This document shows, one piece after another, positions 34,263 to 44,243 of a stretch of 64,000 nucleotides of DNA; position 1 is the stretch's first letter; the number at the start of each line of letters is the position of its first letter. The translations under genes were made by a program, and so were the position numbers. The DNA is from Coriolopsis trogii (taxonomy: Eukaryota; Basidiomycota; Agaricomycetes; Polyporales; Polyporaceae): contig JAHYIO010000004.1 in assembly GCA_020543525.1 (NCBI GenBank), forward strand, positions 1,116,001 to 1,180,000, given 5' to 3'. The notes under the pieces are model-generated. The model had not been told where the DNA came from. It ran no database searches and worked only from the letters and a program-made list of their open reading frames with translations.

Positions 34263-34606
34263 ACAAAAGAAAGGAGTGAGTTCTCAATCCTCCACTCTGT
34301 CTCACGTTCGCTTACGATTGTATTCAGACGCTTTTTTAGGTTTTTCCCCACTGCACGCTATGCGACCCTTGCTATCCCCGGTTGAGCGGTTCGTCCGTCC
34401 CGCGGCGCGCGTGGTTGATACGGTGCACATGGCTTTTTATCAACAGTACTGTGTGACAAGGTATGTCTTTGTCTCGATTTTGTCCCCGCTCGATGTCGCT
34501 CATACGGATCCATAGAATTACGATTATCATTATTACTATTTGTGTGCTTCAAGCGCCGCCGGGATTCTCCCTTTTTCAAGCAGATCCCGATCAAGAGCGG
34601 CCCCCG

Positions 34607-34715
34607 AGGTACGGTCGACTTGAGCCGCTCGCGGCATGGTCGTTCCTGGCGCAGGCCTCTACGTGGCCCTCGGGATTAGTACCTGCTCACGCGGGGAAGC
34701 TAACGTGCGCCGAAA
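34607..34715 (+). other. Conserved 109-bp 3' block of element copy 1
   Basis: By eye about 85-90 percent identical to 58401-58509. It contains AGGTAC (34607-34612) complementary to GTACCT (34679-34684), and GGCGCA (34648-34653) complementary to TGCGCC (34706-34711). The two pairings interleave, as in a pseudoknot, and both are intact in both copies. An inner GGCC/GGCC hairpin lies between them. No coding frame is shared. Confidence 0.55.
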
Positions 34716-34760
34716 GAGTCTATCCATAGTGTAGCTTATTTCGTAGTGTCGGTAGCACGG

Positions 34761-35071
34761 CTTTATACGATTCGTTGTCGTCTGCTCTCAGTACTAGTCT
34801 TGGCCGGGTGTATGAGTAATCTGATGTTAGCAGACCAACTTGCGAGTATATGGGTTGAACGTCGCAACTCTTGCATATCCATCATTACGACTGCTCTTTC
34901 GAGGAGTCGCGTCGACATCTTGCCCCATTCCATATATAAAACACGCGCTACGCTGTGGGATTTACTACGGCTTTACGCTCGCTGCGGCTGGAACAACACC
35001 ACAGCATACCTGTAGCGGAATAACCGTCAATACGAGAGACCAGCGTTCACTCGTGCGCGCCAGCACAAGAC
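34761..35071. other. Intergenic
   Basis: About 310 bp between element copy 1 and the 3' end of the ARMT1-like gene. Nothing recognisable. Confidence 0.35.
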
Positions 35072-37462
35072 TTACTTTCCGTTGTACCGCCATTTCTCGC
35101 CGCTTGCATCGAGTCTCTTGGCCGTGTCCTCGTCCACGGCCACGATTACATCGGCCTTGTTCGTCCGCAAGCTCAGGATGGGGAAAGAGCCTGCAATTGG
35201 GCCTAGCGGATCCAGTCAGCGACTCAGCGCACACGTTGCGTGTCTCCGGGAGCGCAGTCCGCCAAAGTCAGAGCAGAGAAGGACGTACCAATCGCGGCCT
35301 CGAAAGGCGTGGATGGTGGCCATTTCACGTCTCCGGTGAGTCTAGAGAAGCAGTTCAGTTCATGCGACAGCGTACGCCAATGATCGTATCCTTACTTGCG
35401 GAAGCTGACCGATGGGCAGGTGAAGGTCATGAGCGTGCCGGTGAGCAGACAAATGTGAAACTCGCGACGTACTTGAGATCGCCCTGTCGTGAGATTTGTG
35501 TCAGCGAAAGTAGGAAGACACACAGTGCGCATACCCGCTGACCTTGAAGATCACCAGGCTACTGCCGTGGAGGTGAGAATATAGCTCGGGCGCGAGCTCC
35601 TCCATGTTCCAGTATGCGTAGGGCGAAGTCCAGAAATTCGCCTGGAACGGCATGCGTCATCTGATCGTCATATCACACTCCTGACGGCTTCACGCACCTT
35701 CACATCTGAGGCACCCAATGGAGAGTCGATGGGTACGGAAAGCGAGAACACCCCCGAGGCGATGTACGAATCCCAGCGCTTCACCATGGTGTAGAGATGC
35801 TCTCGGGACTCTGGTGCTTCCAAGGCTCCCGGCGAGCCCTCCGAGGTGCCCTCCTGGGGGAAGAAGGTGGGAGAGAGCAACGATGCGGTCGTGGACTTGA
35901 AGTCTGGCGGCGTGACGTCGGAGACGAACCAGGGGATCAGCTTCGGGCTAGAGTATCATGAGTAAAGGGCTGATGTGCTCTCGAAACCTGGAGATCTACA
36001 TACTGGAAGACGACCTTCGAGACGTAGGGTGTATATGTAACAAGGAAGTCGGCGAAAACGAAGTCTGTGAAAAGCTAGAGTGGTTATGAGTTGTGTGTTC
36101 TCGACGCGTCCGTGACTGTAGGGATTCACCTCAAAGCCGGCTACACAAGCATATCAGCATGTTGATCAAATCCCTCCAAGTGATTGTGACTGTGGCTACA
36201 AACCATTGTCCAAGACAAAGTCTATCCGGGCATCCGACTTGCCAGACAGCTTCGTGAGGTGCTGCCAGACTTTCTCTTGGTCATCATGGAGGATGTACTC
36301 GGCGCGTGCGGCCTGGGCATCCCTTCCTACTGACTGGAGATGCTGGATGTCTTCGTGAGACAGGTGGGTGAGCATCGAGAGATCCTGCATTGACTGTCAG
36401 AAGAACCGATGGCGACCTAGTAGCGAATTGGCGCACAGTAGCATTTCCCCTGTGATTATCGGATCGTAAACCAAGCTCAAGCAACAATGAACACACTGAG
36501 AAGGTTACCACAGACACATCTGGATCATCTCTTTGAAGATCACCTTCAAGTTGTCCGGATCAGAGGCGAGAGCGTCTTTGTCTCGTTCTAGCTCGTGCAT
36601 AGTAGTCGCCAATTCTAGAGTGATGTGGTTAGATGAATGATGATCACCTCGCAACACAGAAAAAGAACGCACTGAAGATAGCGTTGGAGCTCTTCTGGAA
36701 TGTCGCTTCCTTCTGCGAGAGGAAAGGGTCGTAGTCCTTCCAATAGTTCGTCTGCACGAAGAACGAGCGGACGAGGCGATATCTGAGACAGGCAAGGTTG
36801 ATCAGTGAATCCCGCCTTTGCCGTTACCATTTGTTACGCACAGGTAGCATCTACACAGTTGCATGAGATCAGCCGTGCACTCATATTAAACTCAGTCCGT
36901 ACTCAGAGTAGAGCCATGGGACGGTAAGCCATGTGTTCTGCTTCTTTTCGGCAAGACGGTCTAGCTCTGCGTTGTAAACCTCCGAGAGTGCTTCTCCATC
37001 CTCGGGTATACGCCTGTTCAGGAGTCGACGTGACTATCAACGACGTGAATCACAGATGAAGGCAACGGTCGTACGGTAACTCCCGGTCGCGGGCCATGTC
37101 ATACTTGATCTGACCGACTTGGCTGATGATACTCTTACCCTCAGCTATGCGTTCTTCGATGAGGGCCGCCTCTTCCGGGGACTTAGAAGGTAAGGAAAGC
37201 CCCAGTTCATGGTTGTGACAGTAGATGTTGTCGATTATGCCGGTCAGAATGATAGGCCATCGCTTGATAACCGTTTCGAACCTGGCGGAAGTGGGTCGCT
37301 GTCGTGACTCTACTTGCGACACGGATTGATTGGCAGGATAAGGTACGTACGCGAAGCTAGATCGACACAGATCTCCAGGTCAGCACGAGCACTAGTGCGT
37401 CCGCCGCGGACATACCTATTGCGATCGGTGAAATCCCAAGGCGGATATGGTGCTTCGAACAT
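35072..37462 (-). CDS. DUF89 damage-control phosphatase, ARMT1-like
   Basis: Sixteen exons in unbroken phase: 37462-37416, 37356-37075, 37013-36903, 36850-36842, 36782-36673, 36614-36509, 36449-36437, 36384-36204, 36140-36130, 36074-36004, 35947-35698, 35641-35543, 35483-35473, 35404-35396, 35341-35289 and 35202-35072. The product is 497 residues. Five exons are 9-13 nt. The DUF89 fold is shown by RWPIILTGIIDNIY, TVPWLYSECYLYRLVRSFF, the metal-binding DFVLDNAGFELFTDF (D285/N286), the phosphate-loop-like GDLNFRKLTGDVKWP, and SFPILSLRTNKADV. The family removes phosphate from damaged sugar phosphates such as fructose-1-phosphate; human ARMT1 was first described as an acidic-residue methyltransferase. 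All core residues I know are present only when the tiny exons are included. Confidence 0.93.
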
Positions 37463-37895
37463 GTTGTCCGCTTGAAACACACGTTGGGGTTCTGAGGCTT
37501 AGCGGTGAGTTCAACACCTCCAACGACTGTCTGAGCAAGACGTCGACTCGGACTGGTGCTCGCGCCCTACGGATCAACGGCCCTGTATCCGATGCCCACT
37601 CCACCTCGCCTGCAAGCGCTCTGACGCAGACAACCAATAGAAATGATTGACCAAACGCTTCCGAATACTAGGTCGTACACCAGCTACCGGCTGTACATGC
37701 ATCCATCTAACTGCACAGTGCCCCACAACCCAGCCAATCAAGCTCAAGCCCGGCCGCCCGCAAAACAAATGCCCACGCCAAAATAAGTATAGTCAGTATG
37801 TAAGACAACATGATGAAGACAGATGTGAACCCCGTCCAACCAAACATGAACGTTGAACTGTAGTAGACGGACGCCCAGCGATAGCGACAGCAACG
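37463..37895. other. Intergenic, promoter of the ARMT1-like gene
   Basis: About 430 bp between the ARMT1-like start and the stop of the LSB5-like gene, both on the minus strand. No gene or repeat is seen. Confidence 0.4.
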
Positions 37896-40800
37896 TCAGT
37901 GAACGCCTCCGACAAGCGCAGCAGCCGCAAGACGACCCTCGCGGATCCGCTGCGCGGTGCGCTCGGCGGCCGCGTCGTAGACATAGTGTACGGGACGATG
38001 CCAAGGATTCCGTGCGTGGCCAGAGTCCGAGTCCGAGTCTTCCGAGTTTCGGATCGACTCGTTGCTCTGCTCGTAGAACAGGTCGTCGGGGTCGAATGCG
38101 CCTGTACGCAGGACGGTGTCAGTCGCGGTGTTCGAGCAACAATGTGAGAATGAAAGAGAAGAGTATGAGTGAAGGGAGACTCACGTTCGCCGTCTGGTGG
38201 CTCGACCACCCTACGCTTCCCGAGCGCCTTCGCACTCGGCCGCACCGGCGTTTTGCACTCGTCCTCATCTACAGCGGCATCGGACCACTCTTCGCTGCTG
38301 TTCTGACGTAGCTTGCTGGCGGGTTGTTTAGGTGCGAGCCCTTGGGCTTCCTCCATCGACGAGCGTGGCACACGATGCAGTGACCCGCGCTCGGGTGAAG
38401 GCGTGTTCGACCGATGAGGGGGCAAGCGAGGCCCGTGTGGCGCAGGAGGTGGAGGAGCAAGAGACTGTGGGCCGGCATGCACATGATGATTCCGGTCAAC
38501 GCTGCCTGCGTGGCCGACATTGTTAGCATGATTGACGCTGCCTGTGTGACCGTCATTGCTCGTGTGATTGACGTTCGCCTGGTGGACGGTGTTCGTACCG
38601 GGCGCCTGCCGGACAGGTACCGGTTGTGACATGTTGGATGGTGCGTTGGACGGCGTGATGACGAGAGAGGGTGCAGGCGATGGAGAAGTTGATGGCGAAG
38701 GGGATGGACTGCGTGACGATGACGCTCCACCATGGCTTGCTTGACCGGGTTCCAGGTATACACCCTCAGCTTCGTCATAGCGTAGTCGCTGATGACATGA
38801 CTTATGAGTCCGAGACGATGAAGATGGCGGGTACAACTTACCGATCGGTCCATTCTGATTTCACGCTTGCTCCGTTCTTCTGCGTCTCGTTCGATGCCCA
38901 CCCGTTCGAGATCATCATACAACCGCAAAGCCTCAAGAAGCTCTTCGTTTGCTCCCAATATGGCGGCGAGGAGCTTCTCCTCTGTTGTCAGGTGCTCAGA
39001 GTCCTTGTCCTTCTTCGGACTTGATGGTGGACGATCTCTATCGCGCTCAACAGAGCGGCGACCGTCATGATCCTTTGCCTTGTTCTCTGCCGTATTCCCA
39101 GCAGCTTCACGCGAGCGCTCGGCCTGAGCAAACGCCCAAGGAATTTGCGCAGATATGAGCTCTTGTGAGGCACGACACCGAGCGTAAAACTCCTAGAACA
39201 AGAAGCATTCATCACCCGAAATTGGAAAGGCAATAGTACGACATTTAGAACTTACCTTGATGATGTCCTTGCTCTTCAAATCCTCAGGTTTCGCGTATGT
39301 GAGCGCCTCGGATAAGAGGCTGGCGTTACCTCGTCCAACTTTGCACTCTTGGAACAATCGCCGGATATCTTCTTCCAGGGGTATCACGCGGTTCCGGGAT
39401 GATCTGGTCTTCCCAGGAGTTACCTATAATGATCAGTCGGTCAGTCAGTGCACAAAAGTATCTGCATGAAAGGGCTGACGGTAGGTGGCGGACGCTGGGA
39501 GTTCTGACTCTGATGTGATGATCGATGTTGCATATGTGGTTGCGACACCGGTGCTGACTGTGGATGAAGCGTGTCTAGCTGTGGAACCTGAAGGGTGTTC
39601 GGACCGACTGAATGGCGAGGCGTTGCAGGGTAGAACATCGCGTCATCCGTATCAAATGGTATTCCCTACATAACCAGGCTGATGTGAGAATGCGTCGACA
39701 GCCTATGCATAGGGGCACACCTCGTCTGGCTGATCAGGACTCTTGACTTTACGCCAGAGATGTCGAAAGGACGAATCTACGATACGTCCAAGTTAGAATC
39801 AAGAGATGAAAGGAAGGCGGTGGATGCCTCACCTTGGTCACTAGCGTACGAAGCAGCAGCAAGGACCGCAATCAACCTTTCACGCACTACAGGCGGTGTT
39901 GTTTTCGCCTTCAAGACCTCCTCCAACGAGTCCAGGAATTTGCGCGAAGCACACTGCTTGACGAACACAAGGGTACAGTTGCGGAGCATGATCGCCCATA
40001 GTCTTGCAGCAGACAGTTGAGTCGATGGTTCTCCTCCCCTAGAAGGTCATGGCATGAGTGAGGGTGAAGATTGAGGAGCTATATACGCACTTCAACTCGC
40101 GTCTCAACGCCTTCGCAGCCTCCTTGGCAGCATCCTCACTTGCCGACACCCTGTCGCACACTTCGAGCACAAGAGACCAATCCTCCGAGGCCGTGGCAAA
40201 TAGATATCCTGGAGTAGAGCCGGCTTGAGCACGAAAAGCTGGAGTAAGCGAGAGGACAACAACGTACCCAGCAAGCGTGTCAATTCCGCTGGCGCATCCT
40301 CCCTCCTGTCCCTATCCCGATCCCTATCACCTTCCCTCTCCCTTTCTCGCTCTCGCTCCCGAGCGCGCTCCTTCTCCTTGTGTTTCTCTCTCTCCCTTTC
40401 CTTCTCTCTATCCTTATCCTTATCCTTATCCTTGTCCTTCTCTTTGTCCTTGTGACGGTCCCAGAACGGACGTTTCTCCTTCTTCTCCTTTTCCCTCTCC
40501 CTCTCTCTCGGTGTGTCTTCGCGGTATGATGAAGATGTGTAGCCATCGTCGGACTGATCATGGGAGTTCACAGACTCCAGGTGTGTTGGGTTAAGCGAAT
40601 TGAGAATTCCGACTGCTGCGAAGGAATTAGGAGTGGATGGTGGCTTCTTGCGCAGGACTTGCTGCTGCTCGCGTTCCTTCTGCGAGCCAGTCTTGTGGCT
40701 TGGCGGAGGTCCGTTAGGATTGGTGCTAAACGGCGAAGCTGCGCGGGGCAATGGGCTAGGAGCTGGAGAATTTGTATGGTGTATAGAGGTGAGAGAGGAG

Positions 40801-41066
40801 GTCTGGGAGGTGGTTAGGGTGGTCGGCCGTAGGGGTTGTAGTGGTTCCGCCTCCTGGACGTGCTCCCACTGGTCTTCGGAGGCGGTGAGGACCCTGTCAT
40901 GTCTGTGGGACGAATACGGGTGGTTCTGGGAGGCCCATGACAGGTCAGCATGCGGGGATGCGAGGGAGGAGGTGGGCCGCACTTCTCCGGGATCGGCAAT
41001 GTCGTCGCGTCCTCCGGGCACGACCTTGACGGGCTTCGGTTTGTCCCTCCCAAACAGTTTCTTCAT
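37896..41066 (-). CDS. LSB5: LSB5-like VHS and GAT domain protein
   Basis: Nine exons in phase: 41066-40268, 40208-40091, 40038-39833, 39776-39721, 39665-39480, 39423-39256, 39192-38842, 38788-38185 and 38101-37896. The product is 897 residues. A 265-residue N-terminal extension ends in a highly charged Lys/Asp/Glu/Arg tract. A VHS domain follows at about 275-395 (WSLVLEVCDRVSASEDAAKE, LSAARLWAIMLRNCTLVFVK). A GAT domain lies at about 575-628 (EEKLLAAILGANEELLEALR). The C-terminal third is Ser/Pro/His-rich and ends with acidic clusters and a helix (AAERTAQRIREGRLAAAAL). Yeast Lsb5 (354 residues) binds ubiquitin through GAT and links endocytosis to actin regulators. This protein is more than twice as long; the core order VHS then GAT is the same. 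The symbol follows the domain order. Confidence 0.82.
40310..40505 (-). repeat. Low-complexity charged tract inside the LSB5-like gene
   Basis: A purine-rich run on the coding strand encodes alternating Lys/Asp then Arg/Glu dipeptides (about 60 codons). The matching Ser/Leu/Phe frames on the plus strand are artefacts of this repeat. Confidence 0.75.
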
Positions 41067-41670
41067 CGTGTCCGACGGCGAGGGGAACGAGCTCAGGATG
41101 GAGGAGGACGATGGACAGATGGGCCGGGAAAGGCTGTGAGCCCAAGCTTGTCAGTGCGCTCTCCCCCACGTGGCCGGCGTCGGGACGAGCGCTCGCACAG
41201 TTCCCCGATGTCTCTCCCGCTCCCGCCAATTTCACTCTTTCCTCCTCTCAGGACTGCCTCCTAGAGCGCACATACCGGCTTTGTATCCGTCAGGACAGCC
41301 TCCAAATGCTTGTATCCTCCAAGACACAGGCTCCTGGAGCGGCAGACCTTCTGAGAATGTGGACCGTCAGTTGCCGTCGCCCCAATATGAGCACATGATG
41401 AGATGCACGCAAAGTGCTTATACCGATATATGTACTTACTGGCCTCCGCATGTCCGTGATTCTTCCCACCACCACCGCAAGTTCCCCAGCGTGAACGGTA
41501 AGTGTATTCGTTTGGTTGCCCGCACATGTCATGCAAGCCAATATAGGGCTTGCTGACCTGCACTCACAGCGAGCGTAGAGTTCGTGACCCGATCCGAGAA
41601 TGTCGGAGTAACGTCTTCATACTTGCTCAGTCGAATTCCTTCTGTAGCTGCGGATCCATAGGATCTCAAC
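41067..41670. promoter_or_regulatory. Divergent intergenic region, LSB5-like and GH3 genes
   Basis: About 600 bp between the two start codons. It contains several open frames without family signatures. It must hold both promoters, but I see no clear TATA box or operator. Confidence 0.35.
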
Positions 41671-43890
41671 ATGACCGCATTGACTGACGCAGACAGACGG
41701 GAGATCGGACAGGTGCTCATCCTTTCTCTTGACCCAACTCATCGAGAATAATCCACTCAATCTACCACGCAGCACTTTGTCTTTGGCTTTCACGGCCATG
41801 AAGTCAGTGGCGACATAAAGACACTCATCAAGGACTATCACCTCGGGTACGTTCTTTCCACATCAGCGTACTCGAAGTGTTTCATCGTTTAGGCGATATC
41901 TAACAGTAACATAATCCTGTTCAAACGCAACGTTCAGAGTGAGTGCCTGCTGGATTGATCTCAGACCCTGATGTCGACGGGTGACCTCATCATCCCATCA
42001 GGCATCGCCCATGTGCACCGACTAACCACCGAGCTGCAATTGCTGGCCAAAGAAGCAGGACACCCACGTCCGCTTCTGATTGGTATAGATCAGGAAAACG
42101 GTACGTACCTTGTCCACAGCGGTTTCAGGGAGGATGTGACCATACTTCATGAGTTGGACACTCCGATGCTCCTGTACTGCATGCATCATAACTCATGCTG
42201 CATCCGTCTTCTTCCATAGGTCTCGTCTCCGCGTTTAGCATTCCGAATGCTGGCACGCAATTGTGGGTATAGAGCCTCCACGTCCTTCCAAGACATATTG
42301 TTGATCTGTCATTGATTCTCCACATGGTCATCTAAATCCAGTCCAGGCGCTATGGCTTTGGCTGGATCTGGCTCACCCGAGCTTGCCTCAGAAATCTCCG
42401 CGGCTACCGCTGAGGAGCTCAAGGCAGCTGGCATCAATTGGGTGTATGTCGGACTGTCTCTCACGTTGAACAGACACTGACTCGACGAACAGCTATAGCC
42501 CTGTCGCAGACGTAAACTCAGATTCCAGGAACCCTGTGATCGGCAAGTACTTCCACCAAGCTCCAGCTGGTTGCATTACCTGACTTGATGCATTGACCCG
42601 CGCAGGCGTTCGTTCGTATAGTGACGGTGGATACTCCATATCATTTGCGTTGTCAACTCACCTCGCTGACATCAACGGTCAGATCCCGTCGTAGCGGCTC
42701 TCTATGTGCAAGCCGTCAGCCGTGCGTTCACTGCCAAGAATGTCGCACCGTCCGCGAAGCACTTTCCTGGCCACGGCAACACCCACGTAGATTCGCACTT
42801 GAGTCTCCCACGAATCCTTGTGGACAAGTCAGCCTTGACAGCGACCGAGCTGGTGCCTTTTCAGGCTCTCGTGCGCGATGGTATCGCGAGCATCATGACC
42901 GGACATATGGCGCTTCCGCTGGTTACTGGAGATGATACACCTTGCTCCCTCTCCCGCGCGATCACCACCGACCTTCTTCGCGGAGAGATGGGCTATGACG
43001 GCGTCGTCGTCACCGACTGCCTCGAGATGGAAGCCGTCGCGGAGACGTACACCTCTGAGGGCGGTGCGGTACGTGCCCTCCAGGCAGGCGCAGACATCGT
43101 CATGATCTGCCACAGATACGAGCGCCATGTGGGAGCACTCGAAGCGTCATACGCAGCGGCCCAAGAGGGCACGCTCCCTATGGACGCGCTCAGGGCCAGC
43201 GGGGTGCGCATCGCCGCGCTCAAGGACAAGTTCGCCGGCTCGTGGGACAGCGTCTTCGCACCCTTCCAAGCGGAGCGTGTCGCGCAGATGAAGGAAGCTC
43301 ATCTGCTCCTGAGCAAGCGGGCCTACGCCGCCTCAATCTCGCACCTTCCCAACTCCCGTGCGTTCGCCCCGCTCTCCACCGTCGGACCAGCGGTCATATT
43401 CACCCCGCGCATGGAGTCGCTCAACCGAGCCGTTGACGACGCCGAGCACCAGCTCCGTGATGCGGCAGGGAACCTGCGGAATACCGTCGGTCCGTCGTAT
43501 TCAGCGTTCGCCCAGTCGGTCCTGCAGCGTGTTCCGGCTATCGAGCACGTCGTGTACGCGCCCGAGAGCGAGGTGTCTCCCGCCCTCGCGGAGAACTTGC
43601 GTGGGGCGGGCTCTGTGATCTTCGCAACGCGCAACGGGTACGATGGGGGCGCGTGGCAGGTCGACTTCTTCAAGAAGGTGGTCTCTGCGGTCGGAGATGT
43701 GGAGAAGGTCGTTGCAGTCTCCACTTGCGCACCGTATGATCTGCTGGGGATGGGCCAGATCCCGGTTCCGGCGTTGGCGACGTTCGAGTTCACTGTACCT
43801 GCACTGGAGGCTGCCGCTGCAGCCATCTATGGCGAGAGTGTTGTATCGGGGAGTGTTCCAGTGAAGATGCGTGCGCAAGCCGCTACTTAG
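41671..43890 (+). CDS. GH3 beta-N-acetylhexosaminidase-like glycosidase (NagZ type)
   Basis: Nine exons in phase: 41671-41712, 41773-41846, 41907-41938, 42002-42100, 42220-42262, 42342-42443, 42493-42542, 42606-42626 and 42683-43890. The product is 556 residues. It begins MTALTDADRREIGQHFVFGF and has no signal peptide, so it is probably intracellular. The NagZ signature is KHFPGHGNT (180-188) with the D191-S-H193 acid/base dyad, and the nucleophile is D266 (VVVTDCLEMEAV). A C-terminal alpha/beta domain of about 220 residues follows, as in fungal and actinobacterial two-domain members. Enzymes of this group release N-acetylglucosamine by retention of configuration. Intron 7 (42543-42605) has a GC donor (GCAAGT), needed for phase. 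Exon 8 is 21 nt. Confidence 0.91.
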
Positions 43891-44243
43891 GAAATGGCGT
43901 GAGGGAAGGACAGTATTGATTGAGTAGCCACAAATCAGTGTTGTACTTGTATCTGTAGTCTGAGAGTGTAGAGCCTGCTTGTGGAACAACATGCATATGT
44001 TGCCTCCTCATTTTGCGGGAGAGGGAGGCTTGCTCATGAACTTGTACGCCAAACTGTTGTTCAGCCGACCCAGCTTGCGGGCACAGGGACGCTGAGCGTC
44101 TTATGAGCTTGATCCGGACGTGATGCCGCCGGATAGTCATTACGTAATCAAGGGCCGGCCATCGCCCTGGCTCAGCCTGCGACGTACGACGGTGCGTTGC
44201 TTCCTGCCCTCGTCGTCGTCAACAACGAATACAGCGTGCAAGA
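43891..44243. other. Intergenic
   Basis: About 350 bp between the GH3 stop and the HRP1-like start, both on plus. It must contain the HRP1 promoter; no specific element is recognised. Confidence 0.4.

Larger units (their letters stand above)
33915..34460 (+). repeat. Three tandem exon-like units in element copy 1
   Basis: Units at about 33915-34060, 34135-34275 and 34355-34465 share ATCCCCGGTTGA, CGTCC-GCGGCGCG-GTGGT and a CAACAG segment. Each is followed by a donor-like sequence (gtattcgc; gtgagttc; gtatgtct) and preceded by an acceptor-like tag or cag, with branch-point-like gctaactc in between. The layout is that of duplicated exons separated by introns of about 60-80 nt. The first two units also contain stem-loop H2; the third has lost it. 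Confidence 0.55.
33071..34760 (+). repeat. Dispersed element, copy 1 (possible spliced structured RNA gene)
   Basis: About 1.7 kb that aligns in the same order with 56674-58540. Shared landmarks begin with a promoter-proximal block (TCTCCGCTGATTATCGCA near 33087) and a TATATAAA box at 33369-33376. An ATG follows at 33414 in a CAT(C)ATGTTCTC context. A donor-like gtaagc lies at 33475 and an acceptor at 33529. The exon-like block that starts AGCATCGT includes CCATAGCACG. A hairpin occupies 33683-33704, an almost identical block 33711-33777, and a donor-like gtatgtctgc near 33874. Then come three tandem units and a 109-bp 3' block. No open frame is conserved between copies: the short frame at the shared ATG gives different peptides. 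It may be a noncoding RNA gene family, or a non-autonomous transposon remnant. The strand is assigned from TATA box and splice-site polarity. Confidence 0.7.

Noticed and set aside
40225..40455. Ser/Leu/Phe repeat peptide on the plus strand
   Set aside because: It is antisense of the charged tract in the LSB5-like gene.
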